6,437 nt of DNA, from NCBI GenBank assembly GCA_016788685.1, contig JAEUSS010000131.1:1-6437 (forward strand), given 5' to 3'. The notes beneath the pieces are model-generated. The model was given only the letters and a program-made list of their open reading frames with translations. It was not told the DNA's origin and searched no databases. This document shows, one piece after another, positions 1 to 6,192 of the stretch. The position numbers were made by a program, and so were the translations under genes. The DNA comes from Prolixibacteraceae bacterium. GTDB taxonomy: Bacteria; Bacteroidota; Bacteroidia; Bacteroidales; Prolixibacteraceae. Numbering within the stretch: the stretch's first letter is position 1; each line of letters opens with the position of its first letter.

Positions 1-368
1 CGTCGCGTACGCGTGACAAAGAATTGAATTATGATACTAAAATTGCGAACTCTCGCTTCTTCGACAACGATGTGAACAAGGTTCCGAACTCATCACTTAC
101 CGTCGGAATCGCGACCGTAATGGATGCCAAAGAGGTGCTGATTATTGTAAATGGTCATAATAAAGCCCGTGCTTTGCGCCATGCTGTTGAAGAAGGTGTG
201 AACCACATGTGGACTATTAGCGCCCTGCAACTTCACCCGCGAGGTATGATTATTTGTGATGAAGCTGCTACTTACGAGCTGAAAGTGGGAACTTACAAAC
301 ACTTTAAAGACATCGAAAAGAATAATCTGAATCCGGACGAATTGCTGAAATCTGATCTGATTTGGTAA
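1..368 (+). CDS. nagB: Glucosamine-6-phosphate deaminase, C-terminal part (5' end outside window)
   Basis: NagB converts glucosamine 6-phosphate to fructose 6-phosphate plus ammonia in the cytoplasm, the step that passes amino sugars into glycolysis. The frame is open from the left edge (first full codon at 3) to TAA at 366-368, giving about 121 residues, roughly the second half of a ~270-residue protein. Visible family signatures are SRTRDKE at the very start, [35 protein letters not shown] and [10 protein letters not shown]. By alignment from memory with E. coli NagB, the phosphate-binding Arg172 (in ANSR) and Lys208 (in GHNK) are kept, and so are Arg158 and Lys160 of the allosteric site, which suggests an N-acetylglucosamine-6-phosphate-responsive enzyme. 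The wording is close to Bacteroides NagB. The TTG at 24 is an internal leucine, because the homologous reading continues upstream of it. The gene converges on the haem cluster and ends just before a strong terminator. Family identity is very secure. Confidence 0.96.
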   Translation, partial: SRTRDKELNYDTKIANSRFFDNDVNKVPNSSLTVGIATVMDAKEVLIIVNGHNKARALRHAVEEGVNHMWTISALQLHPRGMIICDEAATYELKVGTYKHFKDIEKNNLNPDELLKSDLIW

Positions 369-410
369 AATCGGGCCGAACTTTGTCCGAAGTCAACTAA
401 AATAGTATTG

Positions 411-455
411 AAAGTCAGGCTTTTCACCCAAGGTGAAAAGCCTGACTTTTTTATT
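411..455 (+). terminator. Perfect 18-bp intrinsic terminator between convergent genes
   Basis: Positions 411-428 pair without a mismatch with 432-449 around a 3-base loop (CAA), and a T-run follows (447-452, then ATT). It lies 42 bases after the nagB stop and is a textbook intrinsic terminator for the plus strand. Read on the minus strand it sits 20 bases after the stop of the DUF4395 gene. There the stem is followed by a weaker run (TTTCAATACTATTTT), so it may also end the haem-cluster transcript, less efficiently. Confidence 0.93.
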
Positions 456-469
456 ACACACCTTTTCCC

Positions 470-1132
470 TTATTGGGCCTGTGCGGATTTGATAATTTTA
501 AATAAATCCTGCGGTGTTTCGCTAAACTTCTCCTGAAACAGCGAAACAGACAATACGATGAACACAATGAAGCCTAAAACAATCAGCATTTGTGCTCCGG
601 ATATTCTCTGGATTTCGTGACGGTTTCTCACTTCACAAACTTCGCCCGGGCAATACCGGGCCTTCTTGCCGTAATACCATCCGTAAAACAGACATCCCAG
701 ACAAATGCCAAAGGCCGATTCGAAGAGCAAAAATATCAGGCAAATCAGGCAAATCAGGCCGGTTATCGGGCTGAAGGAATTTACGAAGACAACCAGAACC
801 AGCATGATCAGCACCAGGATCAGACCAATGACCCAGGCGAATTTTTTCTGAGCTGCACCTACATATTCGGGAACCTGGCGGCGAACAATCAGTCGCCCGA
901 TGATCAGGGTTGGCGAATATTTTGGATTAACAAACACACGAACGATAAAATCGGCCAGGAAAGCCAGAATAAAATACTTTAGCATAACGAAGCTCCCTTT
1001 CATTATGGCCATCAGTACCGCCAGAAAAGCCCAGACAAACAGTATTCCGGCTGCAGCACGTATTTCCCGTTCGTTTAATACCGGGATTTCATATCCGTCA
1101 ACCTTTTCGCCAAATCCGATTACTTTACTCAT
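470..1132 (-). CDS. DUF4395-type integral membrane protein with paired cysteines
   Basis: A 220-residue membrane protein of unknown function, assigned to the DUF4395 family from its wording. It has an N-terminal LNEREIRAAAG stretch, ADFIVRVFVNPKYSP at about 60-74, a KKFAW segment before the third helix, and FGICLGCLFYGWYYG at about 141-155. Hydrophobic segments lie near 27-43, 50-68, 98-117, 122-152 and 179-199, so about five helices. The last one extends beyond what I recall of the shorter family members. Cysteines 144 and 147 form a CxxC at the end of the fourth helix, and Cys161 and Cys166 follow in YCPGEVCE, so four cysteines could meet at one membrane face. ATG at 1130-1132 is preceded by an A-rich leader without a Shine-Dalgarno sequence. 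The gene starts 69 bases after hemF with no terminator between them, so co-transcription is likely. A role in haem or redox metabolism would be inference from position only. Confidence 0.82.
   Translation of the reverse strand: MSKVIGFGEKVDGYEIPVLNEREIRAAAGILFVWAFLAVLMAIMKGSFVMLKYFILAFLADFIVRVFVNPKYSPTLIIGRLIVRRQVPEYVGAAQKKFAWVIGLILVLIMLVLVVFVNSFSPITGLICLICLIFLLFESAFGICLGCLFYGWYYGKKARYCPGEVCEVRNRHEIQRISGAQMLIVLGFIVFIVLSVSLFQEKFSETPQDLFKIIKSAQAQ
735..759. repeat. 9-bp tandem repeat, 2.8 copies, inside the DUF4395 gene
   Basis: The unit ATCAGGCAA occurs twice (735-743, 744-752), followed by a partial third copy (753-759). On the coding strand it gives the LICLICLIF part of a membrane helix. 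The unit is a multiple of three, so slippage would add or remove three residues without changing frame. Confidence 0.75.
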
Positions 1133-1201
1133 TTTCGTATAGTTTAAGGTTTATAATCCTGAAATTTCGTCAAAAAAGGTACGGAATAGTTTTCAATATC
1201 C

Positions 1202-2098
1202 TTATTCGAACCGGCACCAGTCTATTCCTTTTTTTAACAGTTCCTGGGTTTGTGCTTCAGGGCTTCCGGGTTGGGGTTGGTGCTGATACACCCATTCCAC
1301 TTCGGCCGGTAAACTGACCAGGATGGATTCAATGTTACCATCGGATTCGAGCCCGAATTTGGTACCCCGGTCGTGTATCAGGTTAAATTCGACGTATCGT
1401 CCGCGGCGTATTTTCTGCCATTTTTTTTGAGCTTCGGAAAAGGGGAGGTGTCCGTTGTCCTTCATCAGCCGGGTGTAAATCAGCGGATAGGCCTTGGCCA
1501 GCTCCGAGGTGAGGTTCAGCATTTTTTCGAAGTCTCTGGCATCGGACGGCTGAATGCGGTCGAAAAATATCCCGCCAATACCGCGGGTTTCCTGACGGTG
1601 GGGCAGGTAGAAATAATCATCGGCCCAGGCTTTCCATTCCGGATAATAGGAGATGTCGTATTGGTCGCAGATGGTTTTGATGGTTTGATGAAACTGGCGA
1701 GCCTCTTCGGTATTAATATACATGGGGGTGAGGTCGATTCCGCCGCCAAACCACGAAGAACCGTTGTCGAGCTTGAAATACCTTACGTTCATGTGAATTG
1801 TCGGGACCAAAGGGTTGCCCGAGTGAATGATGGAAGAGATGCCCGTGGCTGCAAAGTTCGTTGCATTCTCGCCCAGCAAACTGGCCATGTTTTCGTTGAA
1901 GTTCCCGCGAACATACGAAAAGTTGACTCCCGCTTTTTCGATGATCGATCCGTTTTGCATCACACAGGTCAGACCCGACCCAATTTCTTTTTCCCAGGCG
2001 TCTTCGGTGAATTTCCCGGTTCCGTCGGCTTCTTCCAGCGTGCGGCAAATGGTTTGTTGAATGCTTTTGTAAATAGCGGCAGTTTTCGATACGTTCAC
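1202..2098 (-). CDS. hemF: Oxygen-dependent coproporphyrinogen III oxidase (decarboxylase)
   Basis: HemF (also called CgdC) oxidatively decarboxylates two propionates of coproporphyrinogen III to give protoporphyrinogen IX using O2, in the cytoplasm. With the start chosen here the protein has 298 residues, against 299 for E. coli HemF. Signatures, numbered from this start, are IEKAGVNFS (~53-61), HSGNPLVPTIHMNVRYF (92-108), SSWFGGGIDLTP (~114-125), LPHRQETRGIGGIFFD (~165-180) and GRYVEFNLIHDRGTKFGL. Histidines 92, 102, 137 and 167 match the four conserved E. coli histidines 96, 106, 145 and 175. The start is taken as GTG at 2096-2098. The frame opens further, but the only early start (TTG at 2195-2197) abuts a terminator hairpin and overlaps the predicted promoter, and the extra 33 residues do not resemble the family. 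No ATG lies nearby. The segment usually reading GGGxSRV is GSGLTCV here. The gene is separated from hemG by hairpins and probably has its own promoter. Function is very secure, the start less so. Confidence 0.93.
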   Translation of the reverse strand: MNVSKTAAIYKSIQQTICRTLEEADGTGKFTEDAWEKEIGSGLTCVMQNGSIIEKAGVNFSYVRGNFNENMASLLGENATNFAATGISSIIHSGNPLVPTIHMNVRYFKLDNGSSWFGGGIDLTPMYINTEEARQFHQTIKTICDQYDISYYPEWKAWADDYFYLPHRQETRGIGGIFFDRIQPSDARDFEKMLNLTSELAKAYPLIYTRLMKDNGHLPFSEAQKKWQKIRRGRYVEFNLIHDRGTKFGLESDGNIESILVSLPAEVEWVYQHQPQPGSPEAQTQELLKKGIDWCRFE

Positions 2099-2167
2099 GG
2101 CAGTGTTGTTTATATGTTTTGTTGTACTGTTTAGAAAAAGAGTATCTGAAGGATACCATATTAATAC

Positions 2168-2198
2168 CCCAACTAAATTGGGAAAAATCAGAAACAAA
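2168..2198 (-). promoter_or_regulatory. Possible Bacteroidota-type promoter for hemF
   Basis: Read on the minus strand, TTTG (2198-2195) is followed after 19 bases by TAGTTGGG (2175-2168). The Bacteroidota primary-sigma consensus is TTTG-N19-21-TAnnTTTG, so the -33 box and spacing fit exactly and the -7 box keeps four of its six defined bases. Transcription would start near 2161, giving a leader of about 60 bases with a small hairpin (GTATC/GATAC). The -33 box overlaps the T-rich tail of the terminator just upstream. Confidence 0.4.
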
Positions 2199-2219
2199 CA
2201 ACCCCTTTTGCAGGGGTTG
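2180..2219 (-). terminator. Intrinsic-terminator-like hairpin after hemG
   Basis: An 8-bp perfect stem, 2212-2219 with 2199-2206 (CAACCCCT and its complement), closes a 5-base loop. On the minus strand it is followed by a T-rich stretch (TTTGTTTCTGATTTTT). It lies 66 bases beyond the hemG stop and 100 bases before the hemF start, so it probably ends or attenuates transcription of hemE-hemN-hemG. The T-run is interrupted, so some read-through is likely. Confidence 0.6.
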
Positions 2220-2239
2220 AATTATACCTTTTTGCTTTT

Positions 2240-2258
2240 CCGCCAGCTTTGCTGACGG
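2240..2258 (-). other. Short hairpin in the hemG-hemF gap
   Basis: Positions 2258-2251 pair with 2247-2240 on the minus strand (CCGTCAGC, loop AAA, GCTGGCGG), 8 bp including one G-U pair. The G-U pair exists only in minus-strand RNA, where the plus strand would have a C-A mismatch, which favours a role in the haem mRNA. An A-rich run follows instead of a T-run, so it is not a terminator by itself. It may protect the mRNA 3' end or be a remnant of a dispersed repeat. Confidence 0.45.
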
Positions 2259-2285
2259 TTGTCAATACTTAACTCTTTCGGAGTT

Positions 2286-3677
2286 CTATTGATGAGCCTG
2301 AATTTTCCCGATCAGTTCTTCGGCAATTGAGCGCCCCTGTTTCACGCGGTCAGCCATGCCAATTCCGTCGCGGATGTTTCCGGCTAAAATCAGTCCGGGA
2401 TATTTTTGCTGAATGTGCGCAATCGTTTCGTATCGGTGGCCCGTAGTTTCGGTGTATTGGGGGATGGCGTACCGATAGCGGCAGATGCGGGTTAAGTCCG
2501 GACTTAACGACCTGTCGCTCATCATACGCGGAAGATCTTTGTTCAGAAGCGTCAGAATCTGGTCATCATCCATTTCAGCAATATCGGGGCGTTTGGTGCC
2601 TCCCATAAATACCGAAAGTAAAGCTCCGCCTTTCGGGGCACGGCCTTCAAAGAACGACGAGGTAAATAACACGCCAAGGATGTTTTTGTTTTCTACTCCG
2701 GGGACCAATCCGCCAAAGGCTTTGATCGACATGCCTTTCCATTTTTTAAATCCGAGCAGCACCTGGGTGACGGCAGCGTATTTCAGGTCGTTAAAAGGAG
2801 CAACTTCTTCCTGGTTCAGGAAGGGTAACAAACCGGGCAGCGCATGTCCGCCGCATGTGGTGACTAAATAATTAGTGTCAAGCGTTATCAGCTGTTCGGG
2901 TGTTGTCAGTTGCAGCTGAAATCCGTCCGGAATGGGCTGCACCAGAGAACTGTCAACCGACAGGATCATGTTTTCGTAGCCGATGGCTTCGGTCAGCGCT
3001 TCTGTAAGGCGGCTCAGCCCTCCTTTAGCCGAAAACACTTCTTTAGTTGCTTTTTTATCCCGTTCGTCTTTGGGTAATTTGGCTTTTTTGATGGCTCCTT
3101 TGATGAAGCTGCCATATTCCTGTTCCAGTTTCCACAGTTTGGGCATGGCATACCGGGTTACCAGCTTGTACGGGTCTCCGGCATAAATTCCGGAGATAAA
3201 CGGATCAACCGCGTATTCGAGGTAACTTTCGCCCATACGGCGCTTGACCAGATCAGCCAGCTTCTCATTCGGGTCGGTTCCTTTTGCCCTGAAGGGTTCG
3301 CCCAGTATCCTGAACTTGTCGTACCAGGTAAAAAGCGGGGTGCCAATGGCCGACATCAACCCCGAAGGTAAGGCGTGCCACCTGTTGTTTTTCCAGATCA
3401 GACGGCGTTTGGCATTGGGATCAGCAATCTCGATTTCGCATTTCCCGGAAAGGTCTTCAAATAACTCAGCCATTTCCGGACTTGAAACTACGCCGGTGTT
3501 CGGGCCGGTTTCATACACAAAGCCTTTCTGGCTAATCGTTTGAATTACACCCCCGGTTTTGGCTGACTTTTCAATAATCCGGAAGTTGACACCAGCTTTT
3601 TTCAGGTAAAATGCCATGGTCAGGCCTGTCAATCCGGCTCCGACAATAACAACTTCGGTTTTAACTGATTCTGCCAT
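2286..3677 (-). CDS. hemG: Protoporphyrinogen oxidase, FAD-dependent HemY/PgoX type
   Basis: This enzyme removes six electrons from protoporphyrinogen IX to give protoporphyrin IX, the last step before iron insertion. The 463-residue length is typical of the family. The N-terminus is a dinucleotide-binding fold: VVIVGAGLTGLT with Gly13, Gly15 and Gly18, then Glu36 at the end of the second strand for the FAD ribose, and KTGGVIQT. The C-terminus has the FAD-contacting LILAGNIRDGIGMADRVKQG at about 430-449. It is the large FAD type (HemY in Bacillus, PgoX in newer naming), not the small flavodoxin-like HemG of E. coli; annotation pipelines often write hemG for both. Relatives in monoderm bacteria instead oxidise coproporphyrinogen III. 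Because the gene is joined to hemN and hemF, which make protoporphyrinogen IX, the protoporphyrin route is the better reading. ATG at 3675-3677 follows the hemN stop by 2 bases, implying translational coupling. Confidence 0.93.
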   Translation of the reverse strand: MAESVKTEVVIVGAGLTGLTMAFYLKKAGVNFRIIEKSAKTGGVIQTISQKGFVYETGPNTGVVSSPEMAELFEDLSGKCEIEIADPNAKRRLIWKNNRWHALPSGLMSAIGTPLFTWYDKFRILGEPFRAKGTDPNEKLADLVKRRMGESYLEYAVDPFISGIYAGDPYKLVTRYAMPKLWKLEQEYGSFIKGAIKKAKLPKDERDKKATKEVFSAKGGLSRLTEALTEAIGYENMILSVDSSLVQPIPDGFQLQLTTPEQLITLDTNYLVTTCGGHALPGLLPFLNQEEVAPFNDLKYAAVTQVLLGFKKWKGMSIKAFGGLVPGVENKNILGVLFTSSFFEGRAPKGGALLSVFMGGTKRPDIAEMDDDQILTLLNKDLPRMMSDRSLSPDLTRICRYRYAIPQYTETTGHRYETIAHIQQKYPGLILAGNIRDGIGMADRVKQGRSIAEELIGKIQAHQ

Positions 3678-3679
3678 GT

Positions 3680-5056
3680 TTATACTGGTTTTGAGTAGTT
3701 GGTTTGTCCGGCTTGAATCAGCGGATCGAAGGATGCCGCCACATTCCGGATAAACAATTGACCCTGTTGGCTGATTTGTATTTTTTCATCGGAAAGGCTG
3801 ATCAACCCGTCATCGGCAAATTGCTGAAGCAGTTCCGGGTTGTAGCTGGTATGTTTTTTTATTTCTTCGGCGGAGCTTCCCAGGAGTTTGCTCAAATCGC
3901 TCCACACCACTTGTTCGTTGCACATCAGTTCTGTAATCACTTCGCGAACCACTACTTGTTGCCGGGTAAGCGAATAACCCTTTATGGTGGTCAGTTCTCC
4001 TTGGTTGATGCTGGCAATGTATTGATCGATTGATTTGGTGTTTTGGGCATAAACGCCCTCCAGCTGGCTGATTCCGGTTACCCCGAAAGCATAAACCTGA
4101 CCGGTTGTACGACGGGTGCAATATCCCTGAAAGTTCCGGTGCAGTTGTTTGTTGTGCCGGGCCACGGTAAGTTCGTCAGCGGCATTGGCATAATGGTCCA
4201 TCCCGATTGCTTCGTAGCCATTTTGGGTCAGGAGCGAAAATGCAGCTTCAAACATTTTTATTTTTTCATCGGCTGCCGGAAGTCCTTCCTTTTCAAGTTT
4301 CTTCTGGATTTTACTGACCCACGGAACATGGGCATACGAAAAGGTTACCAGGCGGTCGGGTTTCAGTTCGATGGCCTTGCTGATGGTTTTGGCAAAGTTT
4401 ACTGCCGTTTGTTTAGGCAGTCCGTATATGAAATCGAGGTTAACGGCCATTTGGGGCGAATCCTGTTTCAGGAAAGCAATAATGTCTTCAACCGGTATCC
4501 CGGCTTTATCCCGGTTCACTGCATCCAGCACTTCGTTGTCAAAATCCTGAATTCCGAGGCTAAACCGGTTGAATCCGGCTTTCTTTAATCCGGTCATCTG
4601 CTCAAAAGTCAGGTAAGCCGGGTTGACTTCAATCGCGATTTCAGGGTCAGGAATAAACTGAAAAGTGGAAAATAACAACTCATTGATTTCCTGAAGATAC
4701 TCTGTCGGGATGGCGTTGGGAGTGCCTCCGCCGTAATGAATCTGGGAGACTTTCCGGTTTTTATCCAGCCGCGAAGTCACCATTTTAATTTCCTGAATCA
4801 GTGCTTTGTGATAGGCTTCCACCACCTCGGCCTGACGGAGCGCATACGAATTACATCCGCAGAAATAGCACATCTTCAGGCAAAACGGGATGTGAATGTA
4901 GATGGAAATATTTTGTGGATTCCACTGGTTTGATTCATCAACTGCTTTCAGGTAATCGGCCGGGCCAAATTCTTCGGTGAAAAAGTTTGCCGGCGGATAG
5001 CTGGTGTACCGGGGAACCGGATAGTTGTATTTTTCGAGTAAATCGCGATTAATCAT
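3680..5056 (-). CDS. hemN: Oxygen-independent coproporphyrinogen III oxidase (radical SAM)
   Basis: HemN (CgdH) performs the same double decarboxylation of coproporphyrinogen III as HemF but uses S-adenosylmethionine and a 4Fe-4S cluster instead of O2. It has 458 residues against 457 in E. coli. PRYTSYPPA (~15-23) is the HemN-specific N-terminus. IYIHIPFC leads to the cluster cysteines Cys59, Cys63 and Cys66, with Cys68 also kept as in true HemN. GGGTPN at 109-114 binds SAM. IQDF...VNR at about 169-182 keeps Gln170 and Arg182, equivalent to E. coli Gln172 and Arg184 at the second SAM. The HemN C-terminal domain follows, with FGVTGISQL, YAQN and VVREVITELMCN. These features separate it from HemW, the HemN-like haem chaperone that lacks activity. 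ATG at 5054-5056 is the only sensible start and has no Shine-Dalgarno sequence. The gene lies 73 bases after hemE, across a repeat cluster, and 2 bases before hemG. Confidence 0.96.
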   Translation of the reverse strand: MINRDLLEKYNYPVPRYTSYPPANFFTEEFGPADYLKAVDESNQWNPQNISIYIHIPFCLKMCYFCGCNSYALRQAEVVEAYHKALIQEIKMVTSRLDKNRKVSQIHYGGGTPNAIPTEYLQEINELLFSTFQFIPDPEIAIEVNPAYLTFEQMTGLKKAGFNRFSLGIQDFDNEVLDAVNRDKAGIPVEDIIAFLKQDSPQMAVNLDFIYGLPKQTAVNFAKTISKAIELKPDRLVTFSYAHVPWVSKIQKKLEKEGLPAADEKIKMFEAAFSLLTQNGYEAIGMDHYANAADELTVARHNKQLHRNFQGYCTRRTTGQVYAFGVTGISQLEGVYAQNTKSIDQYIASINQGELTTIKGYSLTRQQVVVREVITELMCNEQVVWSDLSKLLGSSAEEIKKHTSYNPELLQQFADDGLISLSDEKIQISQQGQLFIRNVAASFDPLIQAGQTNYSKPV

Positions 5057-5073
5057 AGCTTCAATGTTTCGGG

Positions 5074-5124
5074 TTGCGTGTTACGGTTGCGAGTTACGGG
5101 ATCACTTGAAATCCGTAACTCGCA
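5074..5124. repeat. Direct and inverted 12-13-bp repeat cluster between hemE and hemN
   Basis: TTGCGTGTTACGG (5074-5086) is immediately followed by TTGCGAGTTACGG (5087-5099), a tandem pair with one mismatch. An inverted copy lies at 5113-5124. Positions 5088-5099 pair perfectly with 5113-5124 over 12 bp around a 13-base loop. On the minus strand no T-run follows, so it is not an intrinsic terminator. The hairpin fills most of the 73-base gap and would be part of the hemE-hemN mRNA, possibly affecting processing or stability. From memory, similar GTAACTCG-type repeats recur between genes in Bacteroidota genomes; this could not be checked. Confidence 0.75.
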
Positions 5125-5129
5125 GCTCT

Positions 5130-6164
5130 TTATCTTTTCCAATCTGTTCGTTTTACCCAATCGGCCAGGAATCTGGCATTTTCAAACGAAATACCCGGCA
5201 TAAAACCGTGGCCGAGGTTGAAAATCCAGTTCTGATTGTTTTTGCCAAATTCGATGTACGGCCGGAGCGCTACCTCAATTTCCGGCTGGCTGGCGTACAG
5301 CAAACGCGGGTCGACATTACCTTGCAGTCCGATTTGGGGATCGACGATCCGGCGTGCCACCTGGAGCGGAGTTTGCCAGTCGATGCTCAGGTAATCGCAA
5401 TCTTCCGGAGTGATTTTGGCAATCCCGGTTCCCAATCCTTTAGGGAAGAAAATAAACGGGATGCCCTTTTCGCGTACGGCCGCAGTGATTTTTTTCGTTG
5501 CAGGCATGAATAATTCCTGGTACAGATCAGCAGGAATCAATCCGGCATGGGTATCGAACAGCTGAAAAACATCGACTCCGTGTTCGATTTGCCCCTGCGC
5601 ATATACAATCGAAAGGTCGGTGACCACCTCGATCAGTTTCCGGGTTGTTTCTTTGTGCTGGTAGATAAATTTAACGGCTTCGGGGAAATCACCTTTTCGG
5701 CCCAGTCCCTGCAGCATAAACAGCAAAACCGTCAGTGGCGCCCCGCAAAAGCCAATCAGCGGAATGTCGGGCGATTTGGTCCGGTTAATCTGGTCGATCA
5801 CCGAATAAATGTAATTCAGTTTGGAGGGATCGGCCTGAAGCCCTGCCAGCGGATTGTCACGAAAGGCCAGCGGATGTTCGAATACCGGGCCACTGTCGTT
5901 AAATTCGAGGCCCATCCCCAGCGCGTGCGGAATCACCAGGATATCCGAGAAAAGAATTCCGGCATCAACGCCCAGATCATCAATCGGAAGAAGAGTGACC
6001 TGAGCGGCTATTTCCGGGTTTTGCATCATCTGCCAAAACGTGTAATTCTCTTTAATCTTCAGGTACGAAGGCAATACGCGGCCTGCCTGGCGCATGAACC
6101 AAACCGGTGGACGTTCCGTTTTTTCGCCCCGAAGGGTTTTCAGTAGTATTGAATTTGTTGTCAA
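5130..6164 (-). CDS. hemE: Uroporphyrinogen decarboxylase
   Basis: HemE decarboxylates the four acetate side chains of uroporphyrinogen III to give coproporphyrinogen III, the substrate of HemN and HemF. It is a cytoplasmic, cofactor-free barrel enzyme. At 344 residues it is near the usual ~350. RPPVWFMRQAGRVLPSY (~18-34) is the first family signature, with the substrate-binding Arg25 and Arg29. ILFSDIL carries the catalytic Asp74 (Asp86 in human UROD), GFCGAPLTV (~138-146) matches the second signature, and LGHGFMP has His319 (human His339). Phe149 stands where human UROD has Tyr164, and DTHAG replaces the usual DSWAG. These look like lineage variants, and the two arginines argue against a related methyltransferase. 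The start is TTG at 6162-6164: an in-frame stop lies about 20 bases upstream, no ATG is available, and the next candidate leaves too short an N-terminus. The gene begins 28 bases after the preceding frame, so co-transcription is likely. Confidence 0.94.
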   Translation of the reverse strand: MTTNSILLKTLRGEKTERPPVWFMRQAGRVLPSYLKIKENYTFWQMMQNPEIAAQVTLLPIDDLGVDAGILFSDILVIPHALGMGLEFNDSGPVFEHPLAFRDNPLAGLQADPSKLNYIYSVIDQINRTKSPDIPLIGFCGAPLTVLLFMLQGLGRKGDFPEAVKFIYQHKETTRKLIEVVTDLSIVYAQGQIEHGVDVFQLFDTHAGLIPADLYQELFMPATKKITAAVREKGIPFIFFPKGLGTGIAKITPEDCDYLSIDWQTPLQVARRIVDPQIGLQGNVDPRLLYASQPEIEVALRPYIEFGKNNQNWIFNLGHGFMPGISFENARFLADWVKRTDWKR

Positions 6165-6192
6165 GATATATCGTTTTAAATTTTAGAGTTCG

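Noticed and set aside
590..982. Plus-strand open frame rich in Gln and Asn opposite the DUF4395 gene
   Set aside because: The composition is the antisense image of hydrophobic codons and of the 9-bp repeat. The minus strand gives a coherent membrane protein.
1133..1201. Separate promoter for the DUF4395 gene
   Set aside because: A TTTG is present near 1171, but the element at the expected spacing (TAAACCTT) matches the consensus poorly, and no terminator precedes it. Read-through from hemF is simpler.
1373..2134. Long plus-strand open frame opposite hemF
   Set aside because: It lies fully antisense to a well-supported hemF, and its translation shows no family features. It is a shadow of hemF codon use, as are the plus-strand frames at 4043-4588 and 5547-6146 opposite hemN and hemE.
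2099..2197. N-terminal extension of HemF from a TTG at 2195-2197
   Set aside because: It begins at the foot of a terminator hairpin, overlaps the predicted promoter, and its 33 residues do not match the HemF family. The GTG at 2096-2098 gives the normal length.
3680..5056. HemW (haem chaperone) instead of HemN
   Set aside because: The fourth cysteine after the CxxxCxxC motif, the PRYTSYP N-terminus and the Gln/Arg pair at the second SAM site are HemN features.
5088..5124. Terminator between hemE and hemN
   Set aside because: The stem is perfect, but no T-run follows on either strand, and the next gene is in the same pathway and direction.
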